From the NCBI RefSeq assembly GCF_016526145.1, contig NZ_JADDUE010000018.1, forward strand, positions 1 through 60,934: a DNA stretch of 60,934 bases, in the 5' to 3' direction. A program made the translations under genes and the position numbers. Positions 34,999-43,841 of the stretch are shown here, piece by piece; the stretch's first letter is position 1, and each line of letters begins with the position of its first letter. The stretch comes from Saccharopolyspora galaxeae (GTDB lineage: Bacteria > Actinomycetota > Actinomycetes > Mycobacteriales > Pseudonocardiaceae). The notes under the pieces are model-generated. The model worked only from the letters and a program-made list of their open reading frames with translations. It was not told the origin of the DNA and made no database searches.

Positions 34999-36387
34999 TC
35001 AATGCACCGAGACCAGCCCGAGCGCGAAGCCGGCCGCGATGACCACCGCGGAGACCAGCAGCGCCCACTTGATCGCGAACCGGTGCTGGTCACCGAGATC
35101 CACCCTGGACAGCCCGATCAGCACGTACATCGCGGGCACCAGCGGGCTGAGCATGTGGATCGGCTGGCCCAGCAGCGACGCGCGGGCGATCTCCATCGCG
35201 GGGATGCCGTGCTGCGCGGCGGTCTCGGCCAGGATCGGCACGACGCCGAAGTAGAACGCGTCGTTGCTCATGAAGAAGGTGAACGGCACGCTCAGCACCG
35301 CGACCACGATGCTGAAGTACGGGAACAGCGCATCCGGCATCCCGTGCAGCAGGTACTGCGCCATCTGCTCGATCATCCCGGTGCCGGAGAGCACACCGGT
35401 GAACACCGCGGCGGCGAAGACCATCGAAACCACCGCGACGACGCTGTCGGCGTGCGCAGCGAGCCGCTCGCGCTGCTGCTTAACCGTCGGGTAGTTCACG
35501 ATCAGCGCCACGCCGGTACCGATCATGAACAGCACCGCGATCGGCAGCACACCGGTGATCAGCGCGACCAGCAGTGCGGCGGTCAGCGCCGCGTTGAACC
35601 AGATCAGCTTCGGGCGCAGGCTGTCGCGTTCCGGCGCCAGCACGTCGAATTCGCCCGAGTCCGCCGGAGTGCCCGAATCTGCCGAAGCGCCGGTGTCCGC
35701 CGAAGATCCGGCGCCGGCCGCTGGGCCGGTGGCGACACCGCCGCCACCGGCGGTGACCAGCTCCGCCGACCGGGTCCGCGACTTCGCCCGCTCCCGCACG
35801 CCGAGCACGTAGGCGATGCCGAACACCGCCACCAGTCCGGCGCCCAGCGCCGGGATCATCGGCACGAACATCTCCTGCGGATCCAGCTGCAGCACGCTCG
35901 CCGCCCGCGCGGCCGGGCCGCCCCAGGGCACGATGTTCAGGATCGCGTTGGTCATGCAGGCCAGGCCGGTCATCAGCACCGGGCTCACACCGAGCTTGCG
36001 GTAGATCGGCAGCAGCGCCGAAACGGTGATCATGAACGTGGTGGTGCCGTCACCGTCCAGCGAGACCACCGCGACCAGCGCGACCGTGCCCATGATCAGC
36101 TTCAGGGGGTCGTCGCCGGTCAGCTTGACCACCACGCGGGCGATCGGGTCGAACAGCCCGGCGTCGATCATGATGCCGAAGTAGAGGATGGCGAACATCA
36201 GCATCGCCGCCGTGGGGGCCAGCGAGGTGATCCCCTCGGTGACCATGTCGCCGAGGTCGGGCGCGAACCCGGCGAGCACCGCGAACGCGGCCGGGACCAC
36301 GATCAGCGCGACCATCGGCGCGAGCCGCTTGCTCATCACCAGGTAGAGGAAGATCCCCACCATCGCCAAGCCGAGCAATGCGATCAA
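34999..36387 (-). CDS. CitMHS family citrate-metal symporter
   Basis: A 462-residue transporter with about twelve membrane segments. Family segments include APTAAMLMFAILYFGIMID, AVVSLDGDGTTTFMI, NIVPWGGPAARAASVL and FMSNDAFYFGVVPIL. A hydrophilic central loop carries short repeats (SADTGASADSGTPADSG). CitM/CitH proteins import citrate complexed with Mg2+ or Ca2+. The TTG at 36387 is chosen because AGGGGG lies seven bases upstream. The divergent gene pair encodes a CitA/CitB-type system that very likely regulates it. Confidence 0.9.
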   Translation of the reverse strand: MIALLGLAMVGIFLYLVMSKRLAPMVALIVVPAAFAVLAGFAPDLGDMVTEGITSLAPTAAMLMFAILYFGIMIDAGLFDPIARVVVKLTGDDPLKLIMGTVALVAVVSLDGDGTTTFMITVSALLPIYRKLGVSPVLMTGLACMTNAILNIVPWGGPAARAASVLQLDPQEMFVPMIPALGAGLVAVFGIAYVLGVRERAKSRTRSAELVTAGGGGVATGPAAGAGSSADTGASADSGTPADSGEFDVLAPERDSLRPKLIWFNAALTAALLVALITGVLPIAVLFMIGTGVALIVNYPTVKQQRERLAAHADSVVAVVSMVFAAAVFTGVLSGTGMIEQMAQYLLHGMPDALFPYFSIVVAVLSVPFTFFMSNDAFYFGVVPILAETAAQHGIPAMEIARASLLGQPIHMLSPLVPAMYVLIGLSRVDLGDQHRFAIKWALLVSAVVIAAGFALGLVSVH

Positions 36388-36577
36388 CGCACTACCCCCT
36401 TTCCGTGACCTCGGCGTGGCCGGGGGCAACCACGACGTGGCCCGGGCAACACCGTTGTTCCAACCGGCGGAACCGTAGGGGCTCGATGCCGGGGCGGGGG
36501 AGTGTTGCCGACGTTGTCCGCCTATTCCGCGTTCAAGGCGTTCTGCGCGTTTTGCTCCCTCGGTAGGGTCGGGTGCC

Positions 36578-38278
36578 ATGTCCCGCCGCCGACCCATGCG
36601 GTTCGCCCGGCAGGTGCTCGCGCTGCAGATCGGGCTGATCGTGCTCGTCGCAGGCGTCGGTTTCGCACTCGCCGGCTCGTTGCTCGAGCGCAGCCTGGTG
36701 CACCAGTACGGGCAGCGCGCGCTGGGCGTGGCTCGCGCGGTCGCCGCCGACGCCGAGCTGGCGGCGAACGTCGCCGACCCCGCTTCGCGGCCGCTGGTCG
36801 CCGAGCGGGCCGAGCGCGCCCGGCGAGCGACCGGCGCGCTGTTCATCGTGGTCACCGACGAACGCGGCATCCGGCTCTCGCACCCGGATCCGGCCCGGAT
36901 CGGCCGGCCGGTGAGCACCGACCCGTCTCGGGTGCTCGCCGGCGGGGAAGTCGTCAACGTGCGGCGCGGCACGCTCGGCCCCTCGGCGCGCGGGAAGGTG
37001 CCGCTGCGGGCCCCGTCGGGGCGGGTGCTCGGCCAGGTCAGCGTCGGCTTCGACGCCCAGGAGATCGACAGCACGTTCCTGCGGCTGATGAGCACCTCGG
37101 CGCTGCTGACCGGTGGGGCGCTGGTCGTCGGCGTGGCCGGTTCGACGTTGCTGACGCGGCTGCTCAAGCGGCGCACGCTGGGATTGGAGCCGCACGAGCT
37201 GACCGGCTTGCTGCGCCAGCGCGAAGCGGTGCTCTACGGCATCGGGGAGGGCGTGCTCGCGGTCGACGCCGCCGGCCGGGTTTCGGTGGTCAACGCCGAG
37301 GCCCAGCGCCTGCTGCGGATCAGCGTCGAGCCGGGCACCCCGGTCCGGGCGCTCGACCTGCCGCCGCGGCTGCGCGCGGCGCTGCTGGAGCAGCGGGCCG
37401 AGGACCTGCTCACCGTCACCGAGGATCGCGTGCTGCTCGCCCGGTACCGGCCGGTGCGCCGCGGCGGCACCGACCTCGGCGGTGTGGTGACGCTGCGCGA
37501 CCGCACGGATCTGGAGAAGCTGACCCGGGAGCTGGAGGCGGTGCGCGGCACGGCCGACGTGCTGCGCGCGCAACGCCACGAGTTCACCAACCGGCTGCAC
37601 GCGCTGTCGGGGCTGCTGCAGACCGGGCATCACGAGGACGCGGTGGAGTACCTGCAAGTGCTGTCCGCGGGCTCGGTCGCCGGACTCGGCCCGGCCGCCG
37701 CCGCGGTGCGCGACTCCTACCTGGTCTCGCTGCTGTCGGCGAAGAAGGCCGCGCTGGGGGAGAAGGGCGTGTCGTTGGAACTCGGGGAGACCAGCTGGGT
37801 CGCGACCGGTGTCGCCGCGCCGGTCGAGGTCACCACGGTCGTCGGCAACCTGGTCGACAACGCGGGCGAGGCCGCGCGCGCCGGAGCGCGGCGGCCCGCG
37901 CGCGTGGAGGTGGACCTGCTCTCCGACGGCACGACCTTGCACGTGTCGGTCGCCGACACCGGCGACGGGATTCCCGCCGACGCGCGCGACGGCGTCTTCG
38001 CCGAAGGTGTGTCCACCAAGGAGGGTCAGGGGCGCGGGCTCGGCCTCGCGCTCACCCGGCAGGCGGCAGGCAGCCTCGGCGGCGAAGTGCGGCTGACCGA
38101 TCCCGGCGGAGCCGAGCACGGGGCGGTGTTCGTCGCACGGCTGCCGGGCGTGTTGGAGCCGCGGCGGGCCGGTGCAGCCCCCGAGGACTCGGAGTCCACA
38201 ATGGACAGCAATGCCACGAGGGACGAAGGCGGCGCGGCCGACGCCGAACCTCCCGAGGAACAGGAGGCGAACCGATGA
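36578..38278 (+). CDS. Sensor histidine kinase, CitA/DcuS type
   Basis: A 566-residue membrane kinase. Transmembrane helix 1 lies near residues 12-34; a periplasmic PAS-like (sCache) domain carries FIVVTDERGIRLSHPDPARIG; transmembrane helix 2 is near 170-190. A cytoplasmic PAS domain follows, then the phospho-acceptor segment RAQRHEFTNRLHALSGLLQ with His334. The ATPase boxes are NLVDNAGEAAR, DTGDGIP and GRGLGLALTRQ. The 40-residue C-terminal tail is acidic and atypical. It probably senses citrate or a C4-dicarboxylate. It overlaps the response regulator (ATGA) and is divergent from the CitMHS gene. Confidence 0.9.
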   Translation: MSRRRPMRFARQVLALQIGLIVLVAGVGFALAGSLLERSLVHQYGQRALGVARAVAADAELAANVADPASRPLVAERAERARRATGALFIVVTDERGIRLSHPDPARIGRPVSTDPSRVLAGGEVVNVRRGTLGPSARGKVPLRAPSGRVLGQVSVGFDAQEIDSTFLRLMSTSALLTGGALVVGVAGSTLLTRLLKRRTLGLEPHELTGLLRQREAVLYGIGEGVLAVDAAGRVSVVNAEAQRLLRISVEPGTPVRALDLPPRLRAALLEQRAEDLLTVTEDRVLLARYRPVRRGGTDLGGVVTLRDRTDLEKLTRELEAVRGTADVLRAQRHEFTNRLHALSGLLQTGHHEDAVEYLQVLSAGSVAGLGPAAAAVRDSYLVSLLSAKKAALGEKGVSLELGETSWVATGVAAPVEVTTVVGNLVDNAGEAARAGARRPARVEVDLLSDGTTLHVSVADTGDGIPADARDGVFAEGVSTKEGQGRGLGLALTRQAAGSLGGEVRLTDPGGAEHGAVFVARLPGVLEPRRAGAAPEDSESTMDSNATRDEGGAADAEPPEEQEANR

Positions 38279-38934
38279 TCCGGGTCCTCGTCGTCGAGGA
38301 CGACTTCCGCGTCGCCCGGGTGCACGCCGAGTTCACCGACCAGGTGGCTGGCTTTCGCACCGTCGGCATCGCGCATTCCGCCGCGCAGGCCCGCGAGCTC
38401 GTCGACGAGCGGTACCCGGACCTGCTGCTGCTGGACAACTACCTGCCGGACCGCTCCGGGATAGCGCTGCTCGGCGAGCTGGACGTGGACGCGATCATGC
38501 TCACCGCGGCGGCCGACCCGGCGTCGGTGCGCGCGGCGCTGGCCGCCGGGGCGTTGAACTACCTGGTCAAACCGTTCACCGCGGACCAGTTGCAGCAGCG
38601 CTTGACCGCCTACGCGCACTACCACGCGCGGCTGCCCGCCGAAGGCGGCAAGGTCGACCAGGCCGAGATCGACCGCGCGATGCGGCTGCTGCACGAGGGC
38701 GACCAGCCCGGCACGCCGAAGGGCCGCTCGACGATCACCACCCGGCTGATCGTGGATGCGTTGCGCGGCGCCGAAGGCCCGCGTTCGGCCGCCGAGGTGG
38801 CCGAGCAGCTCGGCGTGGCGCGCGCGACGGCGCAGCGCTACCTCGCGGGGCTCGCCCAGGACGGCAAGGTGGACATGACCTTGCGCTACGGCGCCAGCGG
38901 TCGTCCGGAGCACCAGTACGCGCTCATCGAGTGA
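38275..38934 (+). CDS. Response regulator, CitB/DcuR type
   Basis: A 219-residue regulator. The receiver domain has acidic residues in VLVVEDDFRVARVH, phospho-acceptor Asp54 in LLLLDNYLPDRSG, Thr in MLTAAAD and Lys in YLVKPF. The C-terminal helix-turn-helix reads SAAEVAEQLGVARATAQRYL, as in CitB/DcuR. CAGGAGG precedes the ATG, which overlaps the kinase stop. The likely target is the nearby CitMHS promoter. Confidence 0.9.
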   Translation: MIRVLVVEDDFRVARVHAEFTDQVAGFRTVGIAHSAAQARELVDERYPDLLLLDNYLPDRSGIALLGELDVDAIMLTAAADPASVRAALAAGALNYLVKPFTADQLQQRLTAYAHYHARLPAEGGKVDQAEIDRAMRLLHEGDQPGTPKGRSTITTRLIVDALRGAEGPRSAAEVAEQLGVARATAQRYLAGLAQDGKVDMTLRYGASGRPEHQYALIE

Positions 38935-38977
38935 GCCGATCTCCCGCGGGATTTCCGTTGCGGCGCCCGGCGTTTAC

Positions 38978-39775
38978 CTATTCGGCCAGGAAGTCCCGCA
39001 CCAGATCGGTCGCCGAGGGGCGGCGCTCCAGGAAGTAGGCGTGGCGCGCGTCCGGCAGCAGGTGCAGCCGGGCATCCGGGATGCGTTCGGTCAGCAGCGG
39101 GGCGTTGCCCGGCGGGGTGAGCCGGTCCTGTTCGCCGTGCAGGACCAGCGTCGGCGCGGCGATCCGCGGCAGCAACTCCCAGGCGTCGTGCTCGTTGCTG
39201 GCCACCAGGTGCCTGCGCTTGGCGTGCGCGGGCATGTCCGGGTCGCCGAGAACCTGGTCCGTGCGGGGATCTTCGGCGGGCCAGGACGGCGTGAACATCA
39301 ACTCCACCAAGGCCTGCCGCGCGGCACCGGGATCCGGCTGGGCCAGCGCGCGCCGCACGTCCGCGTCCCGCTCCGTCGCGTGTGGACCGCCGGGCGAGGT
39401 GCAGCCCAGCACCAGCCGCCGCACCCGCCCGGGATGCAGCGCGGCGAGCCATTGCGCGACGCGCCCGCCCATCGACGTGCCGTAGACGTCGGCGCGTTCG
39501 ACGCCGAGCTCGTCGAGCACCGCGACCACGTCCGCGGCGAAGCCCCGCGTGGAATAAGGCTCGTCCGGTTTCCCGCTGCCGCCGGTTCCGCGGTAGTCGA
39601 CCGTGATCGTGCTGTGCGCGGGGTGGAAGTCCTCGCGGACGCCGTCCCACCAGTGGTGGTCGTTCGCCTGGCCGGCCAGCAGGACCAGTGGGTGTCCGGT
39701 GCCCTGGCATTGGTGGGCAAGTGCGGTTCCGTCGTGCGCGCGGGCGTGCGCGCGCACCTGGTCTGCGGCTGGCAT
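38978..39775 (-). CDS. Alpha/beta hydrolase
   Basis: A 265-residue alpha/beta-hydrolase. The oxyanion motif region is PLVLLAGQANDHHWW, the nucleophile elbow is YGTSMGGRVAQ (Ser), the acid is in LVLHGEQDRLTPP, and the catalytic His is in DARHAYFLERR. RBS GAGAGG precedes the ATG. It may be an esterase or lactonase. It follows the methyltransferase gene on the same strand but with a 123-base gap containing direct repeats. Confidence 0.85.
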   Translation of the reverse strand: MPAADQVRAHARAHDGTALAHQCQGTGHPLVLLAGQANDHHWWDGVREDFHPAHSTITVDYRGTGGSGKPDEPYSTRGFAADVVAVLDELGVERADVYGTSMGGRVAQWLAALHPGRVRRLVLGCTSPGGPHATERDADVRRALAQPDPGAARQALVELMFTPSWPAEDPRTDQVLGDPDMPAHAKRRHLVASNEHDAWELLPRIAAPTLVLHGEQDRLTPPGNAPLLTERIPDARLHLLPDARHAYFLERRPSATDLVRDFLAE

Positions 39776-39813
39776 CGGATCCTCTCCGGCGGACGTCTCG
39801 TCGTGGCGCCCGT

Positions 39814-39875
39814 CAGCTTTTCAAAAGACCCGGACAGCTTTTTCAGAGGCCCGGACAGCTTTTCAGGGGCCCGGA
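39814..39875. repeat. Three tandem 20-21-bp repeats
   Basis: Units CAGCTTTTCAAAAGACCCGGA, CAGCTTTTTCAGAGGCCCGGA and a 20-base third copy follow each other at 39814-39834, 39835-39855 and 39856-39875. They lie between the methyltransferase stop and the hydrolase start. Confidence 0.8.
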
Positions 39876-39898
39876 GCGATCAACGCAGTCGCCCAGCG

Positions 39899-40693
39899 TC
39901 AGCGGGTTTCGAGCCGGGCGCTGGTGAGCACGCCGGTGAACGCGGCCGAGAGCTCCACCTCGCCGGAGGTCTCGTGGTGGTGCAGCCACTCCGTGATCTC
40001 CGGCCGGTCCGCTGCGTGGGTGCGCAACGTGTCCCCGACGATGCGCTGCCACACCTGCTGGTTGACCCCGAAGCTGAACGGCTCGGAGGTGACCGCGAGA
40101 CCGCGCTCGGCCAGCAGCGCGGGCAACCGGCGGCCCGCCCACGCCTGGGGCAGCGAGTCCCGCATGATCTCGACGATCTCGTCCACCAGGCTCGGGCGGA
40201 ACGGTCCCGTCGGGAGCAGCATGGCGCCGTAGTCGAGCTCGAAGCTGACCAAGCGCCCGCCCGGGCGCAGCAGCCGCAGCAGCTTCTCGGCCGCCGCCCC
40301 GAGATCGTCCTGGTAGATCAGCACCCGCTCGGTGCGCACCACGTCCGCGGAGCCTGCGAGCTCGCCGGGTTCGGTGAGGTCGTGCACGTGCCAGCTCAGG
40401 TTCCGCGTCGACAACCGCTCCTGCGCCTGCGTCAGCAGCTTCTCGTTGCGGTCCGTGCCGCGCACCGCGACGTCCGGGTGGTCGGTGGCCAGCCTGCCGG
40501 TCTCGATGCCCAGCCCGCAGCCGGAGTCGACCAGGACCTCGCCGTCACGCAGGTCCATCGCCTCGCGCATCGCCCGGTGGATCCGCTGGATCCCGGGCAG
40601 CCGGTCGACGGTGTGCAGGAACTGCGCGAGCGTGTCGGCGCTGCCCCGCTCGGGCGCGCGGAATCCGGTGTGCAGGTCGAATCCGGCGGTCAT
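39899..40693 (-). CDS. SAM-dependent methyltransferase
   Basis: A 264-residue class I methyltransferase. Motif I is VLVDSGCGLGIETGRLA, followed by the acidic VRGTDRNEK and the post-motif LLRPGGRLVSFELDYG. Its ATG overlaps the stop of the substrate-binding lipoprotein gene (ATGA), so the two are made together. That is an odd pairing, since one is secreted and the other cytosolic. Substrate unknown. Confidence 0.85.
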   Translation of the reverse strand: MTAGFDLHTGFRAPERGSADTLAQFLHTVDRLPGIQRIHRAMREAMDLRDGEVLVDSGCGLGIETGRLATDHPDVAVRGTDRNEKLLTQAQERLSTRNLSWHVHDLTEPGELAGSADVVRTERVLIYQDDLGAAAEKLLRLLRPGGRLVSFELDYGAMLLPTGPFRPSLVDEIVEIMRDSLPQAWAGRRLPALLAERGLAVTSEPFSFGVNQQVWQRIVGDTLRTHAADRPEITEWLHHHETSGEVELSAAFTGVLTSARLETR

Positions 40694-41673
40694 GCGGCTA
40701 TCACCATGGGTCCGATGTCGAGGGGTGCTTGCAGGTTGCCGAACAGCTCCATCAGCGTCGCCACGCGCTGCAGGCTCGTGACGTCGGTGCTGAGGGGGTA
40801 TCGGCTGGGGGAGAGCACGGCGGAGATCCGCTCGTCGATCTTCAGGTCCCGTTGCAGCACGGTGCGCAGCGTCGACGGGTTCTGGCAGCGGCGTTGCGCC
40901 TCGCGCAGGGCGGAGCGGAACGCGCGCAGCGTGTTCGGGCACTTCTCGATCAGCGGCGCCAGCGCGCCGTATCCGTCGATCGGGATCTGCGCAGCGGCGC
41001 CCGCGGTGGGGTCGACCAGGCGTTTCACGCCGTGCTGCACTTCGGCCGCGGACAGGAACGGTTCGGGCAGGAACGCCGCGTCGACGTCGCCGGACAGCAG
41101 GGCGTCGGTCATCTTCGGGAACCCGCGCTGCACGTAGCGGACCTGATCCGGGCGGATTCCCGCGGTTTGCAGCTGGGCATTCGTGGTCAGCGTGGCGACG
41201 TTGTCGAATGCGTTGACGCCCACGGTCTTGCCCGCAAGATCCGCCGCCTCGTTCAGCCCGGAATCGGATTCGGCCACCACCGCGAAGTTGTCCGGCGCGG
41301 CCCGGCTGCCTTCGGCGATGATCCGGGCGGGGCCGCCGCCCGCGAAATTCTGGATCAACGACGGGTAGTTGCTGAACGTGATATCGAGTTTCCCGGACAG
41401 CAGCTCGGGGACCGCGAATGCGCCGCTGGCGACTTGTTGCAGCCGGACGTTCAGTCCGGCTTGCTGGAATAGGCCTTCCTGGGCGGCGAGGTGCAGCGGC
41501 GCTGCGCCCACGATCGGCAGCGCCCCCACCAGCAGTTCCGGTTGCTCGATGCCCTCGGTGCGCGGAACCGTGCCGCTTCGGGTGCTGCCCAGCGAGGTGG
41601 CACAGCCAGTCATGGCGAATGCGCCGAGAGTGCCGGCCAACAACGTTCGGCGGCTGGGTCGGTTCGCGCTCAT
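40690..41673 (-). CDS. ABC transporter substrate-binding lipoprotein (NMT1/SsuA-like)
   Basis: A 327-residue binding protein. The signal SRRTLLAGTLGAFAMTGCATS has twin arginines and a lipobox Cys near 24. The mature domain follows the SsuA/THI5 pattern: APLHLAAQEGLFQQAGLNV, ELLSGKLDITFSNYP, and DLAGKTVGVNAFDN. Likely ligands are small organic molecules such as sulfonates, pyrimidines or nitriles. No permease or ATPase is encoded nearby. The RBS at this ATG is weak. Confidence 0.85.
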   Translation of the reverse strand: MSANRPSRRTLLAGTLGAFAMTGCATSLGSTRSGTVPRTEGIEQPELLVGALPIVGAAPLHLAAQEGLFQQAGLNVRLQQVASGAFAVPELLSGKLDITFSNYPSLIQNFAGGGPARIIAEGSRAAPDNFAVVAESDSGLNEAADLAGKTVGVNAFDNVATLTTNAQLQTAGIRPDQVRYVQRGFPKMTDALLSGDVDAAFLPEPFLSAAEVQHGVKRLVDPTAGAAAQIPIDGYGALAPLIEKCPNTLRAFRSALREAQRRCQNPSTLRTVLQRDLKIDERISAVLSPSRYPLSTDVTSLQRVATLMELFGNLQAPLDIGPMVIAA

Positions 41674-42047
41674 CGGGTGCCGAGAATGCCACGTTACGGC
41701 GGCGCTGGGAAACATGACAGATTTCACGTCGGCGGCCTTGCCCGAACTTGCCGCATTCGCGGGCCGCGGCCGGCCCGCTTGCCGTTTCTTGCGCCGGTGG
41801 AATTCAGGCGCGAACGGCGGAAATGTTCTCCCGCCGTTCGCGGAAGTTTCGCCGCGGCCGGCTGCCGCCGGCAATTTATCGCATTGCGTGCACGAATCGA
41901 CACGTTTCGAAATATTAAATCAGTCGGTTGACTTAAAACCTGGTGTCCGGTAGGTCTGGAATGGGCGGCGAGCACCAGCGGACGCGTCCTGCGCCATCCA
42001 GCGCGGCCCGGCCGGTGTGGCGGATCGAGGAGAGAAGAGGCAGTCGC
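41674..42047. promoter_or_regulatory. Divergent promoter region with operator-like repeat
   Basis: The AT-rich part contains a possible sigma-70-type promoter for the monooxygenase: TTGACT at 41928-41933 and TAGGTC at 41951-41956, with a 17-base spacer. An imperfect inverted repeat TTAAATCA (41915-41922) and TGACTTAA (41929-41936), spacer GTCGGT, overlaps the -35 box and could be a repressor site. The rest holds no gene. Confidence 0.55.
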
Positions 42048-43841
42048 ATGACCGACCAGCCGGACGCCTGCACCGGGCTCGGCTTCGACCCGGAGGAGCT
42101 GCGCGCGCGGTACCGCGCCGAACGCGACCGGCGGCTGCGCCCGGACGGCTCGGCGCAGTACATCGAGCCGACCGGCGACTTCGGCTACTACGTCGACGAT
42201 CCGCACGCGGTGGAGTTCACCAGGCAGCCCTGCGTCGACGACGTGGACGCGGTGGTGGTCGGCGGCGGATTCGGCGGCCTGATCGCGGGCGCGCGGCTGC
42301 GCCAGGCCGGGCTCGGCTCGATCCGGATCGTGGAGCGCGGCAGCGACGTGGGCGGCACCTGGTACTGGAACCGCTACCCGGGCGTTCGCTGCGACATCGA
42401 GTCCTACATCTACCTGCCGCTGCTGGAGGAGGTCGGCTATGTGCCGACCGAGAAGTACACCTGCGGCGCGGAGATCCACCGGCACGCCCAAGCCATCGCG
42501 GAGACCTTCGACCTCTACCGCGAAGCCTGCTTGCAGACCGAGGTCACCGGTGCGGAGTGGGACTCCGAACGGGGTCGCTGGACGGTCACCACCGACCGCG
42601 GCGACCGCATGACGGCCCGCTACGTCGTGTTCGCCTGCGGAGTCTTCGGCCGCCCGAAGCTGCCCGGGATTCCCGGCATCGACGGCTTCCGCGGGCACAC
42701 CTTCCACACCAGCCGCTGGGACTACGCCTACACCGGCGGCGACCAGACCGGCGGGATGCACCGGCTCGCGGACAAGCGGGTCGCGGTCATCGGCACCGGT
42801 GCCACGGCCATCCAGTGCGTGCCCCACCTGGCGGCCGACGCCGAGCGGCTGTACGTCTTCCAACGCACACCGTCCGTTGTGGACGAACGCGGCAACCGTC
42901 CCACCGATCCGGAGTGGGCCGGCGCGCTGCGCCCGGGATGGCACCGGCGGCGCCGGGACAACTTCCTCGCCGTCGTCGCGGGCCGGGCGGACGCGGACGT
43001 GGTGGGCGACCGGTGGGGCGATCTCACCCGGCACTTCCAGGCCGAGCTGGCCAAGCTGGACGACCGGGAGATCGACGATCCGCAGCGGCGCGAGCTCGCC
43101 AGGGAGATCGCCGATTTCCGCAAGATGAACGACATCCGCGCCCGAGTGGAGTCCATCGTGGACGACGATGCGACCGCGCGGGCGCTGCAGCCGTGGTACC
43201 GGCACGACTGCAAACGGCCTACCTACAGCGACGAGTACCTGCCCGCGTTCAACCGGCCCAATGTGACCCTCGTGGACACCGAGGGGCGTGGTGTCGAACG
43301 CATCACCGCGAACGGCGCGGTCAGCGGCGGTGTCGAGTACGAGCTGGACTGCTTGATCTTCGCGACGGGTTTCGAGATCGGCCGCGCGCACCCGGCGTTC
43401 TCCGGTCCGCCGATCCGCGGGCGGGGCGGGCGCACGCTCGCCGAGCACTTCCGCGGTGGGATTCGCACGCTGCACGGCTTCACCAGCCACGGCTTCCCGA
43501 ACCTGTTCTGCATGGGGCTCTCGCACAACGCGGTGGCGGTGAACTTCGCGCACGTCCTGGACGACCAGGCCGCGCACATCGGCGCGGTGATCGCGGAGGC
43601 GGAAAAGCGCCAGGCACCCTACGTCGAGCCCAGCGTGGCGGCGGAGCGCGAGTGGACCGAGTCGATCCGGCGGTCCGCGCGCCCGAACAAGGTGCAGGCC
43701 GAGTGCACCCCGGGCTACTACAACAACGAAGGCAAACCGCCGCCGGTGCGCGAGTCGTACACCGGCGACGCCCTCGAGTTCGCCGAGTTGATGCGGAGTT
43801 GGCGCGCGGGGTCCGGCCTGGCGGAGGTGCTGCCGGAATGA
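42048..43841 (+). CDS. Flavin-containing Baeyer-Villiger-type monooxygenase
   Basis: A 597-residue class B flavoprotein. The FAD motif is VVVGGGFGGLIAGARL with GTWYWNRYPG; the NADPH motif is VAVIGTGATAIQCVP; between them FRGHTFHTSRWDY fits the Baeyer-Villiger fingerprint FxGxxxHxxxW. Such enzymes turn ketones into esters or lactones. The N-terminal 60-residue extension and length match cyclohexanone/cyclopentadecanone-type enzymes. A purine-rich RBS precedes the ATG. Its stop overlaps the start of an SMP-30-type gene, which could hydrolyse the product. Confidence 0.9.
   Translation: MTDQPDACTGLGFDPEELRARYRAERDRRLRPDGSAQYIEPTGDFGYYVDDPHAVEFTRQPCVDDVDAVVVGGGFGGLIAGARLRQAGLGSIRIVERGSDVGGTWYWNRYPGVRCDIESYIYLPLLEEVGYVPTEKYTCGAEIHRHAQAIAETFDLYREACLQTEVTGAEWDSERGRWTVTTDRGDRMTARYVVFACGVFGRPKLPGIPGIDGFRGHTFHTSRWDYAYTGGDQTGGMHRLADKRVAVIGTGATAIQCVPHLAADAERLYVFQRTPSVVDERGNRPTDPEWAGALRPGWHRRRRDNFLAVVAGRADADVVGDRWGDLTRHFQAELAKLDDREIDDPQRRELAREIADFRKMNDIRARVESIVDDDATARALQPWYRHDCKRPTYSDEYLPAFNRPNVTLVDTEGRGVERITANGAVSGGVEYELDCLIFATGFEIGRAHPAFSGPPIRGRGGRTLAEHFRGGIRTLHGFTSHGFPNLFCMGLSHNAVAVNFAHVLDDQAAHIGAVIAEAEKRQAPYVEPSVAAEREWTESIRRSARPNKVQAECTPGYYNNEGKPPPVRESYTGDALEFAELMRSWRAGSGLAEVLPE

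Noticed and set aside
36388-37176. N-terminal extension of the CitMHS frame to 37176
   Set aside because: It would overlap the kinase gene and lacks an RBS; TTG 36387 has a well-placed one and begins at the first membrane segment.
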